A stretch of DNA of 64,000 nucleotides. Source: Rhodanobacter sp. ANJX3 (lineage in GTDB: Bacteria; Pseudomonadota; Gammaproteobacteria; Xanthomonadales; Rhodanobacteraceae). The stretch spans positions 186,001 through 250,000 of the forward strand of contig NZ_JACHCM010000002.1 in assembly GCF_014200755.1 (NCBI RefSeq). The letters are read 5' to 3'. Below are positions 9,299 to 18,475 of the stretch, one piece after another. Below the pieces are notes generated by a model. The model made no database searches and had not been told where the DNA came from. It worked only from the letters and a program-made list of their open reading frames with translations. The stretch's first letter is position 1; every line of letters begins with the position of its first letter. The translations under genes were made by a program, and so were the position numbers.

Positions 9299-9633
9299 GC
9301 CCTGGCCTTTTTTGCTGTCTGCGATTGACGCCGCGCCGCCCGCGCTGCCGCCGCCAGGTAACCGCCGTTGCCTTGATTGAGATAGCGCGCCACCCGTCCG
9401 ATGGTCGTGATGCTGACGGCGGTGCGCTCATGGATTTCACGGTACGAAAGACTTTCCAGCAGATACGGCACGACGCGCCAGCGATCCACCAGCACTTCGA
9501 GTTCTGCCGGCGTGCACAGATCGGTGAGGAAAGCGCCCATCTCTTCGGCGTTCTTCAACGACAGCAGCGCCTCGCACAGGCTCAGCTTGGCGGATGCGTC
9601 GGGTGTCTCTGGATCGAGCGATCGGCGCTTCAT
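9295..9633 (-). CDS. TrpR-like (YerC/YecD family) regulator heading the his operon
   Basis: A 112-residue all-helical DNA-binding protein of the TrpR/YerC-YecD family. LCTPAELEVLVDRWRVVPYLL followed by SYREIHERTAVSITTIGRVARYL forms the helix-turn-helix seen in this family. The tail (about 90-112) is Ala/Arg/Lys-rich and disordered-looking. It is the first gene of the his operon, overlaps hisG by four bases, and has an 18-bp TrpR-operator-like palindrome three bases before its own start. The simplest inference is an autoregulated repressor of histidine synthesis, with the effector unknown (histidine or an intermediate being the natural candidates). It is not canonical TrpR, because the operon context is his. 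Confidence 0.85.
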   Translation of the reverse strand: MKRRSLDPETPDASAKLSLCEALLSLKNAEEMGAFLTDLCTPAELEVLVDRWRVVPYLLESLSYREIHERTAVSITTIGRVARYLNQGNGGYLAAAARAARRQSQTAKKARA

Positions 9634-9636
9634 AAC

Positions 9637-9654
9637 GTACTAATGCGTTAATAC
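9637..9654 (-). promoter_or_regulatory. palindromic operator resembling the TrpR box
   Basis: GTACTAATGCGTTAATAC is an imperfect 18-bp palindrome (arms GTACTAA and GTATTAA). It matches the E. coli trp operator core GTACTAGTTAACTAGTAC at 12 of 18 positions, including both outer GTAC ends except one base. It lies between the predicted transcription start and the start codon of the TrpR-like gene, a position suited to blocking transcription. Confidence 0.65.
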
Positions 9655-9663
9655 AATGGTTGC

Positions 9664-9692
9664 ATCTTACAGATCGCACTTAGGCAGTGCAA
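9664..9692 (-). promoter_or_regulatory. sigma-70-type promoter of the his operon
   Basis: Read on the minus strand there is TTGCAC (9692-9687), a 17-base spacer and TAAGAT (9669-9664). The predicted start falls just before the operator palindrome and gives a leader of only about 25-30 bases with no clear Shine-Dalgarno. No histidine-rich leader peptide or attenuator is visible. Confidence 0.6.
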
Positions 9693-9847
9693 ACAGCCAG
9701 GATGCGATTGTTCAGGCAAGCAGGCACCCTGCTCCTGAGCTAGCCAGCGGCTGACAACGCACCAGAACGACGAGTCGCTTATCATGCGGAAACAGCCGAA
9801 AAGTCTGGCTGCTTCACAACCCTACCTTGATCGGAAAGTCTCCGCGC

Positions 9848-10546
9848 ATGCGCTGTCTGCTAATCGAAGATGACCAGGCCGCCGCGCAGCTGATCCAGGA
9901 TGGATTGCAGCGCGAAGGGTTTAGCGTGACTGCCTGCCACGATGGCGCGAGCGGGCTGTCGAAGGTCAACGAAGCGGATTGGGACGTGGTCGTGCTCGAT
10001 CGCATGCTGCCGGGCGCGCTCGATGGCCTGGACATCCTCTCGACCATGCGCGGGCGCGGCGATGCCACCCCGGTGCTGATTCTCAGCGCGCTCGGCAGCC
10101 TGAATGAGCGCGTGCGCGGCCTGCGCGACGGCTGCGACGATTATCTGACCAAGCCGTTTGCGTTCGATGAACTGCTGGCGCGCATCGAGGCGCTGATTCG
10201 TCGCGCCGGACAGCGCGAGGATATGGGCGTGCTCGTTGTCGGCGATCTGAAAGTCGACACGCGCGCGCGCCGCGTATTTCGTGACCAGCAGCCGATTATT
10301 CTGCAGCCGCGGGAATATCAGCTGCTGGAGTATCTGGTTCGCCACCAGGGCGAAGTCGTTACGCGAAAAATGCTGCTGACCGCGGTGTGGGGCTACCACT
10401 TCGACCCCGAGACCAATGTCATCGACGTGCAGATGAGCCGACTGCGCACCAAGATCGACAAGGACGCCGCCACCCCACTGATCCACACCGTGCGCGGTGC
10501 GGGTTATACCGTGCGAGCGCCCGGTGAAAACGTCAGCGATGGCTAG
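9848..10546 (+). CDS. OmpR/PhoB-family response regulator
   Basis: A 232-residue two-domain regulator. The receiver domain (about 1-115) has the acidic pocket LLIEDDQ, phospho-acceptor Asp51 in VVVLDRMLPG, and Lys102 in YLTKPFAFDE. The C-terminal winged helix (about 130-228) has LQPREYQLLEYL and the recognition stretch VWGYHFDPETNVIDVQMSRLR. ATG at 9848 is preceded by GGAAAG; a TTG 21 bases upstream is weaker. Its stop overlaps the kinase start by eight bases. The kinase and then an HME-RND operon follow on the same strand, as in CopR/CusR/CzcR arrangements, so it probably controls that pump. Confidence 0.93.
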   Translation: MRCLLIEDDQAAAQLIQDGLQREGFSVTACHDGASGLSKVNEADWDVVVLDRMLPGALDGLDILSTMRGRGDATPVLILSALGSLNERVRGLRDGCDDYLTKPFAFDELLARIEALIRRAGQREDMGVLVVGDLKVDTRARRVFRDQQPIILQPREYQLLEYLVRHQGEVVTRKMLLTAVWGYHFDPETNVIDVQMSRLRTKIDKDAATPLIHTVRGAGYTVRAPGENVSDG

Positions 10547-11897
10547 CTTCCGCCACTCCGTGGTGTTTCGCATGGCCGTCGGCTACGGGCTGCTGCTGTT
10601 GCTGTCGGTCGCACTGATCTCGACGGTGTTCTATGTCGGCACCGCCGGTTTGATCTCCCGCAATATCGACGCGCAGCTCACCGCGACCTCCCGCCGCCTG
10701 ATCGACATACGCCATCAGGCGGGCCAGCCGGCGCTCGAACACGAGATACACACTCTGCTGACCGACGATCGCGACGTCGATACCGAGATCTACCTGCTGG
10801 TCGATCCGCAGGGCCGCAAGATCATCGGCAACCTCACCGCGTGGCCCGGTCTCAGCGGTCACAGTAACGAACTGCTCAAACAGCCGGTGAAGCGGCTGGG
10901 GCGAGACTCGGTCAGCCGCCTGCTGATCTATCGCTTCCCCGACGGCAGCACGCTGGTGGTGGGACGCGACATGCGCGATCAGCGCGAGCTCGAACGGATG
11001 AGCGTCACCGCGCTGTCGCTCGGCGGCCTGCTGGCGCTGGTGCTGGCGGCGCTCGGCGCGTGGCTGTTTCGTCGGCAGTTGAAAAGGCAACTCAACGCCA
11101 TCCACCTCACGACGACGGAAATATCCGCCGGCAATCTGGACAAGCGCATCGACGTCGGCCGATCGCGGGACGAGTTTGCGATGGTGGCGCACGACGTCAA
11201 CGTCATGCTCGATGAAATCGAGCGCCTGATGGAAACCGCGCGCGACGTGTCCAATGCCATTGCGCACGATCTGCGAACGCCGCTGAGCCGCATTCGCGGC
11301 AACCTCGAAGAGGCGTTGAGCCTGCCGTCGAATGCCGAGCGCTTGCCGGTCAGTGCGCAGTACGCCATCGACGAAATCGATGCGGTGACTACCGTGCTGG
11401 ACAAGCTGCTGCAAATCGCCGAAGCCGAATCCGGCGTGCGTCGTCAGCACTTCGCCTCGATGCCACTGGGCGAAGTGATTACCGACATCGTCGAGCTGTA
11501 CCAGCCGGCAGCTGAGAATCAGGGCCAGACCATGGCGCTGGCCATCGAAACGACGGCGCATGCCTCGATCGATCGCGACCTGATTGCTGGCGTCATGGCC
11601 AACCTGCTCGACAACGCGCTCAAGTATGCCGGCCACGGCACGCAGGTGACGGTGCGCGTGACCGCTGAGCCGGAAAGCCTCTGCCTGGTCGTCGAGGACA
11701 ACGGCCCCGGTATTCCGCCCAAACTGATCGGCCGCGCTACCGAGCGTTTCTTCCGCGTCGATGCGAGCCGGCATCTGCGCGGCAACGGTCTGGGACTGTC
11801 GATCGTGGCCGCGGTGGTCGCACTGCACCGCGGCCGGATGGCGCTCGAAGACGCCCAGCCGGGGCTGCGTGTGAGCATCCGGCTTCCGCGCGACTAA
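10539..11897 (+). CDS. sensor histidine kinase
   Basis: A 452-residue inner-membrane kinase paired with the preceding regulator. Domains: TM1 about 13-37, periplasmic sensor about 38-155 with no recognised ligand motif, TM2 about 157-177, HAMP about 178-230, HisKA with the H-box AIAHDLRTPLSR (His243), and HATPase_c with NLLDNALKYAG, VEDNGPGIP and GNGLGLSIV. The periplasmic part has few His, Cys or Met residues, so a metal signal is not obvious from sequence. ATG at 10539 overlaps the regulator end. Confidence 0.92.
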   Translation: MASFRHSVVFRMAVGYGLLLLLSVALISTVFYVGTAGLISRNIDAQLTATSRRLIDIRHQAGQPALEHEIHTLLTDDRDVDTEIYLLVDPQGRKIIGNLTAWPGLSGHSNELLKQPVKRLGRDSVSRLLIYRFPDGSTLVVGRDMRDQRELERMSVTALSLGGLLALVLAALGAWLFRRQLKRQLNAIHLTTTEISAGNLDKRIDVGRSRDEFAMVAHDVNVMLDEIERLMETARDVSNAIAHDLRTPLSRIRGNLEEALSLPSNAERLPVSAQYAIDEIDAVTTVLDKLLQIAEAESGVRRQHFASMPLGEVITDIVELYQPAAENQGQTMALAIETTAHASIDRDLIAGVMANLLDNALKYAGHGTQVTVRVTAEPESLCLVVEDNGPGIPPKLIGRATERFFRVDASRHLRGNGLGLSIVAAVVALHRGRMALEDAQPGLRVSIRLPRD

Positions 11898-12042
11898 GCT
11901 GCCTCGCCGGCCCGCCCAACCTTTCCGGATCGTAACTGTTCGTCCTCGTGCGTGGCCGATAAGGTGATCGGCGCTGCACTGGCCGGCACGGCCTCGTCGT
12001 GCGCCGGATATCCCGTGCGAACCAAGAAAAACCGGAACAGGC

Positions 12043-13227
12043 ATGCGCCATCGACGTCATCGACATTGGGCGGTTGCTGCTGTGATCGTGCTGGTCGCAG
12101 CGTGGAGCTGGCTGCACTTTTCGAACCGCACGGCCAGCCCCAACGCCGACTCGACCCCGCCGAAAACGGCTGGCGCGACAGACAGCGTAACGATCAGCGA
12201 CAAGCAGGCGACGCAGGTGCATGTGATCCGCGCCACCACACAGGCCTTTGATGCCCGCCTGGATGCGCTCGGATACGTCGACTTTAATCAGGACAACACG
12301 GCACAAATTTACTCGCCTTACCAGGGCCGTGTGCTCGCGGTGCGGGCCAGGGCGGGCGACGACGTCAAGAAAGGCCAGGTGTTGTTCACCGTCGAGAGCC
12401 CCGATCTGGTTCAGGCGGAATCGGCCTTGATTTCGAACGCGGCCGTCTTCGATCTCTCCAGCAAGATACTTGAGCGAGCGCGCAAGATGCTCGTCGTGCA
12501 GGCCAATGCGCAGAAGGATCTGGAGCAGGCCGTGTCGGATCAGCAAACGGCGCACGGCAACTATCTGGCGTCGCGCAACGCGGTCAAGATCTTCGGCAAA
12601 TCCGATGCCGAGATCGATCACCTGATCGCCACGCGCACGATCGACAACACGCTGACGATCAGCAGCCCGATCGACGGCCACGTCACCGCGCGCAATATTG
12701 CGCCGGGCACCCTGGTGCAGCCGGGCGCATCCTCGCCGGCATTTGTGGTGTCCGACCTTTCCAGCGTCTGGGTGGTGGCCAACGTACCCGAAGACGAGAT
12801 TGCCCGCGTGCGGATGGACCAGCCGGTCGAGGTCAGCGTCAACGGTCTACCGCAGCAGAAGCTGCACGGCACCATCAGCTACATCGGCAGCGCAGCCGAC
12901 CCCGGCACCCACCGCATCGGCGTGCGGGCGCAGATCGACGATCCCCAGCATCAGCTGCATCCGCAGACGATGGCGAGCTTTACGATACAGACCGGCGCAC
13001 CGACGCCTTCGGTGGCCGTGCCGCCGGATGCCGTCGTGCGCGAAGGCGATGGCAGCATGACCGTGTTCACCACGCAGGACGGTCGGCGCTTCGAACGGCG
13101 AGAGGTTCGGCTGGGCCTCCAACAATATGGCATGGATCAGATTCTTGCCGGCCTCAGTCCCGGCGAGAAGCTGGCCGGCAACGGTGCGCTGTTTATCAGC
13201 AGCGCGCTGGCGCTGCAGTCGCAGTAA
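12043..13227 (+). CDS. RND efflux periplasmic adaptor (CzcB/HlyD family)
   Basis: A 394-residue membrane-fusion protein. An N-terminal anchor (about 8-25) is followed by a barrel-sandwich/biotinyl-like hybrid domain (IYSPYQGRVLAVRARAGDDV), an alpha-hairpin (about 120-205), the second lipoyl half (TISSPIDGHVTARN), a beta-barrel and a membrane-proximal domain. It bridges the inner-membrane pump and the outer-membrane factor encoded next. There is no His-rich or Met-rich metal-binding N terminus such as some CzcB/CusB proteins have. A GGAACAGG Shine-Dalgarno precedes ATG. A 145-base gap separates it from the kinase, room for its own promoter. Confidence 0.9.
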   Translation: MRHRRHRHWAVAAVIVLVAAWSWLHFSNRTASPNADSTPPKTAGATDSVTISDKQATQVHVIRATTQAFDARLDALGYVDFNQDNTAQIYSPYQGRVLAVRARAGDDVKKGQVLFTVESPDLVQAESALISNAAVFDLSSKILERARKMLVVQANAQKDLEQAVSDQQTAHGNYLASRNAVKIFGKSDAEIDHLIATRTIDNTLTISSPIDGHVTARNIAPGTLVQPGASSPAFVVSDLSSVWVVANVPEDEIARVRMDQPVEVSVNGLPQQKLHGTISYIGSAADPGTHRIGVRAQIDDPQHQLHPQTMASFTIQTGAPTPSVAVPPDAVVREGDGSMTVFTTQDGRRFERREVRLGLQQYGMDQILAGLSPGEKLAGNGALFISSALALQSQ

Positions 13228-13251
13228 GCCCCGGATACGGAAGAACCCCAC

Positions 13252-16200
13252 GTGTTCAGAGGTCTTATCGCGTTTGCGCTGACCCGGCGCTCGATCATCA
13301 TCCTGGCGCTGTTGGCCTTTGTCGGCGCCGGACTGGTCGCTTACGCCAAGCTCAATATCGAGGCCTACCCCAACCCTGCCCCGGTGATCCTCGAGATCAC
13401 CGCCCAGGCGCCCGGCCTGTCCGCCGAGGAAATGGAGCGCAGCTATACGCGACCGATGGAGGTGGGACTGGCGACCACGCCCGGCGTCGACAATATCCGC
13501 TCGACCTCGTTCTATGGTCTGTCCTTCGTCCGCGTGACCTTCAAGTACGGCGTCGATTACTACTTTGCGCTGGCGCAGGCCGCGCTGAACCTGCAGCAGA
13601 ACGTCACGCTACCGAACAACGTGCAGCCGCAGATCCAGGCATCGAGCCTGGTCGGCGAAATCTACCGCTACCAGATCGTCGGCCCGCCGCATTTCGGTTT
13701 GACCAACTTGCGCACGCTGCAGGACTGGGTCGTGACGAGGCGACTCCTCTCAGTCCCAGGCATCGCCCAGGTGGTGACCTGGGGCGGCACGACCAAGGAG
13801 TACGACGTCGATGTCGATCTGAACAAGCTGCAGGGCTACGCCGTCACGCTGCCGCAGCTGATCGCCGCCATCGGCAATGCCAACACCAACGTCGGCGGCC
13901 GCACGATCAATATCGGCCAGCAGTCGGTGAATATCCGCGGTGTCGGGCTGATCAAGGACGTGGACGATATCGGCCATATCGTGCTTTCCCAATCCAACGG
14001 CGCGCCGGTGCTGGTGAGCGACCTCGCCAAGGTTTCCATCGGCGCCGTGCTGCGGCTGGGCAATGCCGGGCGCGACGATCAGGACGATGTGGTCACCGGC
14101 ATTGTCGTGATGAGCCGCACGGAACAGACCAACGACGTGGTCAACCGCGTCAAGGCGGCGGTGGACAAGCTCAATCATGACGGCACCCTGCCGCCCGGCG
14201 TGCGGGTGGTGCCTTTCTACGACCGCTCGTCGCTGGTCGAGGTCACCACGCATACGGTGCTGCACAATCTGCTCTTCGGCTGCCTGCTGGTGTTTTTCAT
14301 CCAGTGGATTTTCCTCGGCGACCTGCGCAGCGCAATCATCGTCAGCGCCAATATTCCCATCGCCCTGTTCTTCAGCATCATCATCCTGGTGCTGCTGGGC
14401 GACTCGGCAAACCTGCTCTCGGTGGGTGCGGTGGACTTCGGCATCATCGTCGATTCGGCAGTGATCCTGATCGAGAATATTTTCCGCAACTTCCAGAAGA
14501 ATCACGACGAGCGGCAGGAATTGCTGCACGACCAGGCACAGAGCAACCACGCCATGTATGCGCGCGGGAACGCCGCACATGGCTGGACCGAACGTCTGCG
14601 CCTGCTCTACATCAGTGCGATCCAGGTCGATCGCGCGGTGCTGTTTTCCTCGGCCATCACCGTCGCTGCTTTCATCCCGCTGTTCACGATGCAGGGCGTC
14701 GAGGGCCAGATCTTCAATCCGATGGCACGCACCTACGCCTATGCGTTGTCCGGCGCCCTGCTGGCGACCTTCAGCGTAACGCCGGTGCTGGCGTCGCTAC
14801 TGCTACCCAAGCACGTCAACGAAGTGGAGACGCTGTTCGTACGCGGCATCCGCCGCGTCTACTCGCCAGTGCTGCGTTGGGCGCTGGAGAAGCGTAAGGC
14901 CACTGTGGCCATCGGCGTCGGCTTTCTGCTCGTCGCCGCTTTGCTGCTGCCACATATAGGCAGCGAGTTTCTGCCGGCGCTGGAAGAAGGCAACTTGTGG
15001 ATACGCGCCAGCATGCCGACCACGATCTCGCTCGATGCGGGCATGGACAAGGTCAACCGCATGCGCCGCATCATCAAGAATCATCCGGAGGTGGTGACCG
15101 TCGTGTCCCAGCACGGCCGACCCGACGACGGCAGCGACGCCTCGGGCTTCTACAACGTCGAGCTGTTCGTACCGCTGAAGCCGGAGGGCGACTGGCCCAG
15201 CGGCGACAGCAAGGAAAAGCTGGTCAATTCGCTGCAGCAGCAGTTCAGCGACGAATTTCCGGGCGTGGAGTTCAACTTCTCCCAGTACATCCAGGACAAC
15301 ATCGAAGAAGGGCTGTCGGGCGTCAAGGGCGCCAACTCGGTCAAGATCGTCGGGCCGGATCTGCACGAGCTGGAGAAGCTCTCCGACGACGTCCTGCACC
15401 AGATGCGCCAGGTCAAAGGCGTGCAGGATCTGGGCGTGTTCCGCGTGCTGGGCCAGCCCAATCTCAACATCACCGTCGATCGGGCCAGGGCCGCGCGCTA
15501 CGGCCTCAATACCGGCGACATCAATGCGGTGGTGCAGGCCGCCGCCGGCGGCACGCAGGCGACCACGGTGCTGGAGGACGATCGGCAGTTTTCACTGGTG
15601 GTACGCCTTGCCTCGCCGTTTCGGAACGACGTGGAGGCCATCGGCAACATACCGGTGGGATACGCCACGCCGAGCGGCGCCACGGCGTACGTCCCGTTGC
15701 GCGATGTGGCCGACATCTCGCTCGATACCGGCGCCTCCTACATCTATCACGAGAGCAACGAGCGCTTTATCCCGGTGAAGTTCAGCGTGCGCGGCCGCGA
15801 CTTGGGCAGCACCGTGGAAGACGCCCAGCAGCGCATCGCCAGGAACGTCGTGCTGCCGACGGGTTACCACCTGGTGTGGGCCGGTGAATTCGAAGACATG
15901 CAGCAAGCCAAGCATCGCCTGGCGATCGTGCTGCCGATTGCCATCGGCCTGATTCTCGCGTTGCTCTACACGCTGTTCAATTCGCTGCGCGACAGCTTGC
16001 TGACACTGGCCGCGATTCCGTTTTCGATCGCCGGCGGCATTATCGCACTGTACTTTTCCGGCCTGAACATGAGCGTCTCGGCGGCGATCGGCTTCGTCTC
16101 GCTGTTCGGCGTGTCGGTGATGAACGGCATCCTGGTCATCTCCTATTTCAACCACCTGGTATTCGAGGGTAGGACGCCGCTGGAGGCGATGTATCTGGCC

Positions 16201-16452
16201 GCCGAACAGCGCATGCGCCCGATGCTGATGACGGCGCTGTCGGCATGTATCGGCCTGCTGCCGGCGGCGCTGTCCACCGGCATCGGCAGTCAGGTGCAGC
16301 GTCCGCTGGCGACGGTGGTGGTGGGCGGCATGTTGCTCGGTCCGGTGATGCTGTTGATCGTTGCGCCAGCGCTGCAGGTGCTGGTCGTGGAGTGGTCGCA
16401 TCGGCGCAAGAGCCGCAAGCCAGCGCGCCCGCGTGAAACCGGAGGCCTGTGA
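13252..16452 (+). CDS. RND efflux pump, HME (CzcA-like) subfamily
   Basis: A 1066-residue inner-membrane proton antiporter, about the usual length. The first helix (about 12-32) is followed by a large periplasmic porter domain beginning ITAQAPGLSAEEMERSYT. TM4 contains DFGIIVDSAVILIENIF with Asp395, Asp401 and Glu408, matching in spacing the Asp-Asp-Glu proton relay of CzcA. That supports the heavy-metal-efflux branch over the HAE drug branch. Start is GTG, 24 bases after the adaptor. Family membership is secure. The exported substrate is not: some CzcA-like pumps of this order are not demonstrated metal exporters. Confidence 0.92.
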   Translation: MFRGLIAFALTRRSIIILALLAFVGAGLVAYAKLNIEAYPNPAPVILEITAQAPGLSAEEMERSYTRPMEVGLATTPGVDNIRSTSFYGLSFVRVTFKYGVDYYFALAQAALNLQQNVTLPNNVQPQIQASSLVGEIYRYQIVGPPHFGLTNLRTLQDWVVTRRLLSVPGIAQVVTWGGTTKEYDVDVDLNKLQGYAVTLPQLIAAIGNANTNVGGRTINIGQQSVNIRGVGLIKDVDDIGHIVLSQSNGAPVLVSDLAKVSIGAVLRLGNAGRDDQDDVVTGIVVMSRTEQTNDVVNRVKAAVDKLNHDGTLPPGVRVVPFYDRSSLVEVTTHTVLHNLLFGCLLVFFIQWIFLGDLRSAIIVSANIPIALFFSIIILVLLGDSANLLSVGAVDFGIIVDSAVILIENIFRNFQKNHDERQELLHDQAQSNHAMYARGNAAHGWTERLRLLYISAIQVDRAVLFSSAITVAAFIPLFTMQGVEGQIFNPMARTYAYALSGALLATFSVTPVLASLLLPKHVNEVETLFVRGIRRVYSPVLRWALEKRKATVAIGVGFLLVAALLLPHIGSEFLPALEEGNLWIRASMPTTISLDAGMDKVNRMRRIIKNHPEVVTVVSQHGRPDDGSDASGFYNVELFVPLKPEGDWPSGDSKEKLVNSLQQQFSDEFPGVEFNFSQYIQDNIEEGLSGVKGANSVKIVGPDLHELEKLSDDVLHQMRQVKGVQDLGVFRVLGQPNLNITVDRARAARYGLNTGDINAVVQAAAGGTQATTVLEDDRQFSLVVRLASPFRNDVEAIGNIPVGYATPSGATAYVPLRDVADISLDTGASYIYHESNERFIPVKFSVRGRDLGSTVEDAQQRIARNVVLPTGYHLVWAGEFEDMQQAKHRLAIVLPIAIGLILALLYTLFNSLRDSLLTLAAIPFSIAGGIIALYFSGLNMSVSAAIGFVSLFGVSVMNGILVISYFNHLVFEGRTPLEAMYLAAEQRMRPMLMTALSACIGLLPAALSTGIGSQVQRPLATVVVGGMLLGPVMLLIVAPALQVLVVEWSHRRKSRKPARPRETGGL

Positions 16453-18008
16453 TGAAACGCATGGCCTTCGTTCGTCGTTTCGCCGGCGCCTTGACGCTGG
16501 CGTTGAACGCTTTGTGTGCCGGTTGCGTGGTCGGCCCGGACTATCGCCGCCCGAGCCTGCCCAGCGAAACGCGATTTACCCGGCCGGTGCCGGCTGACTC
16601 GTCCCGCGTAGGCGAAACCGATGCAGAGACAGCGATCCGCGACACGCATGCCGTCATCCGGCAGGACTGGTGGACCGTCTTCGCCTCGCCGTCGCTCGAT
16701 GCGCTGGTCGAGCGCGCGCTTGCTCACAACCCCGATATCGCCAGCGCGCAGGCCACGCTGCGCGAAGCGCAGGAGAACGTGGCGGCCCAGCGCGGCGCCT
16801 ACTTCCCTACCGCCTCACTGAGCTACTCACCCAGCCGGCAGAAGAATGCGGTGGGCACGCTCGCACCGACGCTCAGCTCGGGCCAGGCGCTCTATACGCT
16901 GCATACGGCGCAGCTGAGCATCGCCTATGCTCCGGATGTTTTTGGCCTGAATCGCCGCACGATGGAATCGCTGCAGGCGCAGGCCGATATGCAGCGCTTT
17001 CAGCTGCAGGCGGCCTATCTCACGCTGGCATCGAACGTCGTGCTGGCGGCGATCCAGCAGGCCGCGGAGCGCGCGCAGATTCAGGCGGCCCACGAGGCGC
17101 TACGTGCCGATCAGCAGTCGCTCCAGCTTCTGCAACAGCAGGCCGCGCTCGGCGAAGCTTCCGGTCTCGACGTCGCGGCGCAGGAGACGGCTCTGGCACA
17201 GGCCCAGCAGCTGCTGCCACCGCTGGAAAAGCAGCTCGAGCAGACGCGCGACCTGCTGGCCGTGCTCGCCGGCGATCCGCCGGCGCAGGGCGGCCAGCAG
17301 GATTTCGATCTAGCCGCGCTGCGACTGCCGGCTTCGTTGCCACGCGCGCTGCCATCGCAGCTCGTCGATCAGCGCCCGGACGTGCGCGCGGCCGAGGCCG
17401 AGGTGCAATCCGCCAACGCGCAGGTCGGCGTGGCGATCGCCAACCGGCTGCCGCAGCTATCGCTTTCGGCGCAATACGGCGGCAGCGCGACGAGCTTCAG
17501 CCAGATGTTTGCCGACAACAACACCTTCTGGGGACTTACCGGCAGCCTGTCGCAGACCCTGCTCGACTTTGGCACGCTCAAGCACCGCCAGCGCGCCGCC
17601 GAGGCAGCCTGGCAGCAGTCGCAGGCGCAGTACCGATCGGTGGTGCTCTCGGCGTTTCAGAACGTCGCCGATGCGCTGTATGCGCTGCAGGCGGACGATC
17701 GTGCGCTGCAGGCCGCCCGTTATGCCGAAACCTCCGCGGGCAAGACGCTGGATTTGATCCGCAAGCAGCAGGCCTTGGGCTACGTGAATGCCCTGACCGT
17801 GCTCAATACCGAGCAGGCCTATCAGCAGACGCGCCTGACCGAAATCCAGGCGCAGGCCGCCGAATTCAGCGATACCGCTGCGCTGCTGCAGGCGCTGGGC
17901 GGCAGCTGGACGGCCGCCAAAGAGCCCGTCTCGCCCGCGCTCGGCATCGCCGAACCCGAAAGCACCGACCATAGCACCAACCCGCAGAGCCTACAGGTCG
18001 CCAAGTGA
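16452..18008 (+). CDS. outer-membrane efflux factor, NodT-family lipoprotein
   Basis: A 518-residue TolC-like factor. The signal peptide ends LCAGC (Cys25), so the mature protein is a lipoprotein; VVGPDYRRP after the cysteine is typical of NodT/OprM proteins. Two OEP repeats (about 70-270 and 285-490) are rich in Ala, Gln and Leu coiled coil. GGAGG precedes ATG at 16452, and the ATG overlaps the pump stop by one base (TGATG); a GTG three bases earlier is too close to the Shine-Dalgarno. It completes the tripartite pump. Confidence 0.92.
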   Translation: MKRMAFVRRFAGALTLALNALCAGCVVGPDYRRPSLPSETRFTRPVPADSSRVGETDAETAIRDTHAVIRQDWWTVFASPSLDALVERALAHNPDIASAQATLREAQENVAAQRGAYFPTASLSYSPSRQKNAVGTLAPTLSSGQALYTLHTAQLSIAYAPDVFGLNRRTMESLQAQADMQRFQLQAAYLTLASNVVLAAIQQAAERAQIQAAHEALRADQQSLQLLQQQAALGEASGLDVAAQETALAQAQQLLPPLEKQLEQTRDLLAVLAGDPPAQGGQQDFDLAALRLPASLPRALPSQLVDQRPDVRAAEAEVQSANAQVGVAIANRLPQLSLSAQYGGSATSFSQMFADNNTFWGLTGSLSQTLLDFGTLKHRQRAAEAAWQQSQAQYRSVVLSAFQNVADALYALQADDRALQAARYAETSAGKTLDLIRKQQALGYVNALTVLNTEQAYQQTRLTEIQAQAAEFSDTAALLQALGGSWTAAKEPVSPALGIAEPESTDHSTNPQSLQVAK

Positions 18009-18016
18009 GGCATCCC

Positions 18017-18376
18017 ATGTATCCCAAAATCAGCGCTTTATGCCTTTCAACTTTGTCTGCCGCGCTGGCTTGCGCGGGCTGCACGCCGCTCTTCAGCAAA
18101 AGCCCCGAGCAATGGCGGGATGGCCGCATCGCGGGCATCGTGTCGCGCGCCAAGCTTCCGGCCGGCATCGACGACCACTGCCTGGGCACGGCTGACGGCG
18201 GCAGCGACGACAAGAGCAAGGTCGCGATCGTCGCCATTCATCTGGGCCGACGCATGCCGAGCTACCGGCTGGCGATGCCGATAGCCGACGGTCGAACGCT
18301 GATCCACGTGGGTGATGATGTCATCGTGCAACCGCAGCCGTGCAGGCTGGAGATGGCGCAGGCGCAAGGGGGCTGA
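18017..18376 (+). CDS. small putative lipoprotein at the end of the efflux operon
   Basis: A 119-residue secreted protein, family not recognised. The N terminus is a signal peptide ending ALACAGC with two candidate lipidation cysteines (19 and 22); neither is a textbook lipobox. The mature part is mostly beta-like and hydrophilic, with three further acidic/Asp-rich turns (DDHC, GGSDDKSK, GDDVIVQ). GAGG six bases before ATG 18017 supports this start over a GTG at 18005. Eight bases separate it from the outer-membrane factor, so it is co-transcribed and may be an accessory to the pump or its sensor. Confidence 0.65.
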   Translation: MYPKISALCLSTLSAALACAGCTPLFSKSPEQWRDGRIAGIVSRAKLPAGIDDHCLGTADGGSDDKSKVAIVAIHLGRRMPSYRLAMPIADGRTLIHVGDDVIVQPQPCRLEMAQAQGG

Positions 18377-18420
18377 AGCCTGCGTCATCGGCTTTCTACG
18401 GCATAGCCGACGCAGCTTCC

Positions 18421-18450
18421 ACAAACAAAAACCCCCGCACGGGCGGGGGT
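18421..18450 (-). terminator. rho-independent terminator after the THX gene
   Basis: ACCCCCGC and GCGGGGGT form an 8-bp stem around ACGG. On the minus strand the stem is followed by TTTTTGTTTGT, a good U tract. On the plus strand it also lies 55 bases after the small lipoprotein gene but lacks a U tract there. Confidence 0.8.
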
Positions 18451-18475
18451 CTTCGTCAAAGCTGGCCGGAAAGAC

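Noticed and set aside
7043..9328. 761-codon plus-strand ORF across hisD and hisG
   Set aside because: It is antisense to well-recognised HisD and HisG coding sequence; the composition (Arg/Gln/His-rich) is that of a GC-rich shadow frame.
9693..9847. A promoter for the response-regulator gene
   Set aside because: No -35/-10 pair with acceptable spacing could be found; CTGACA and TATCAT are too far apart.
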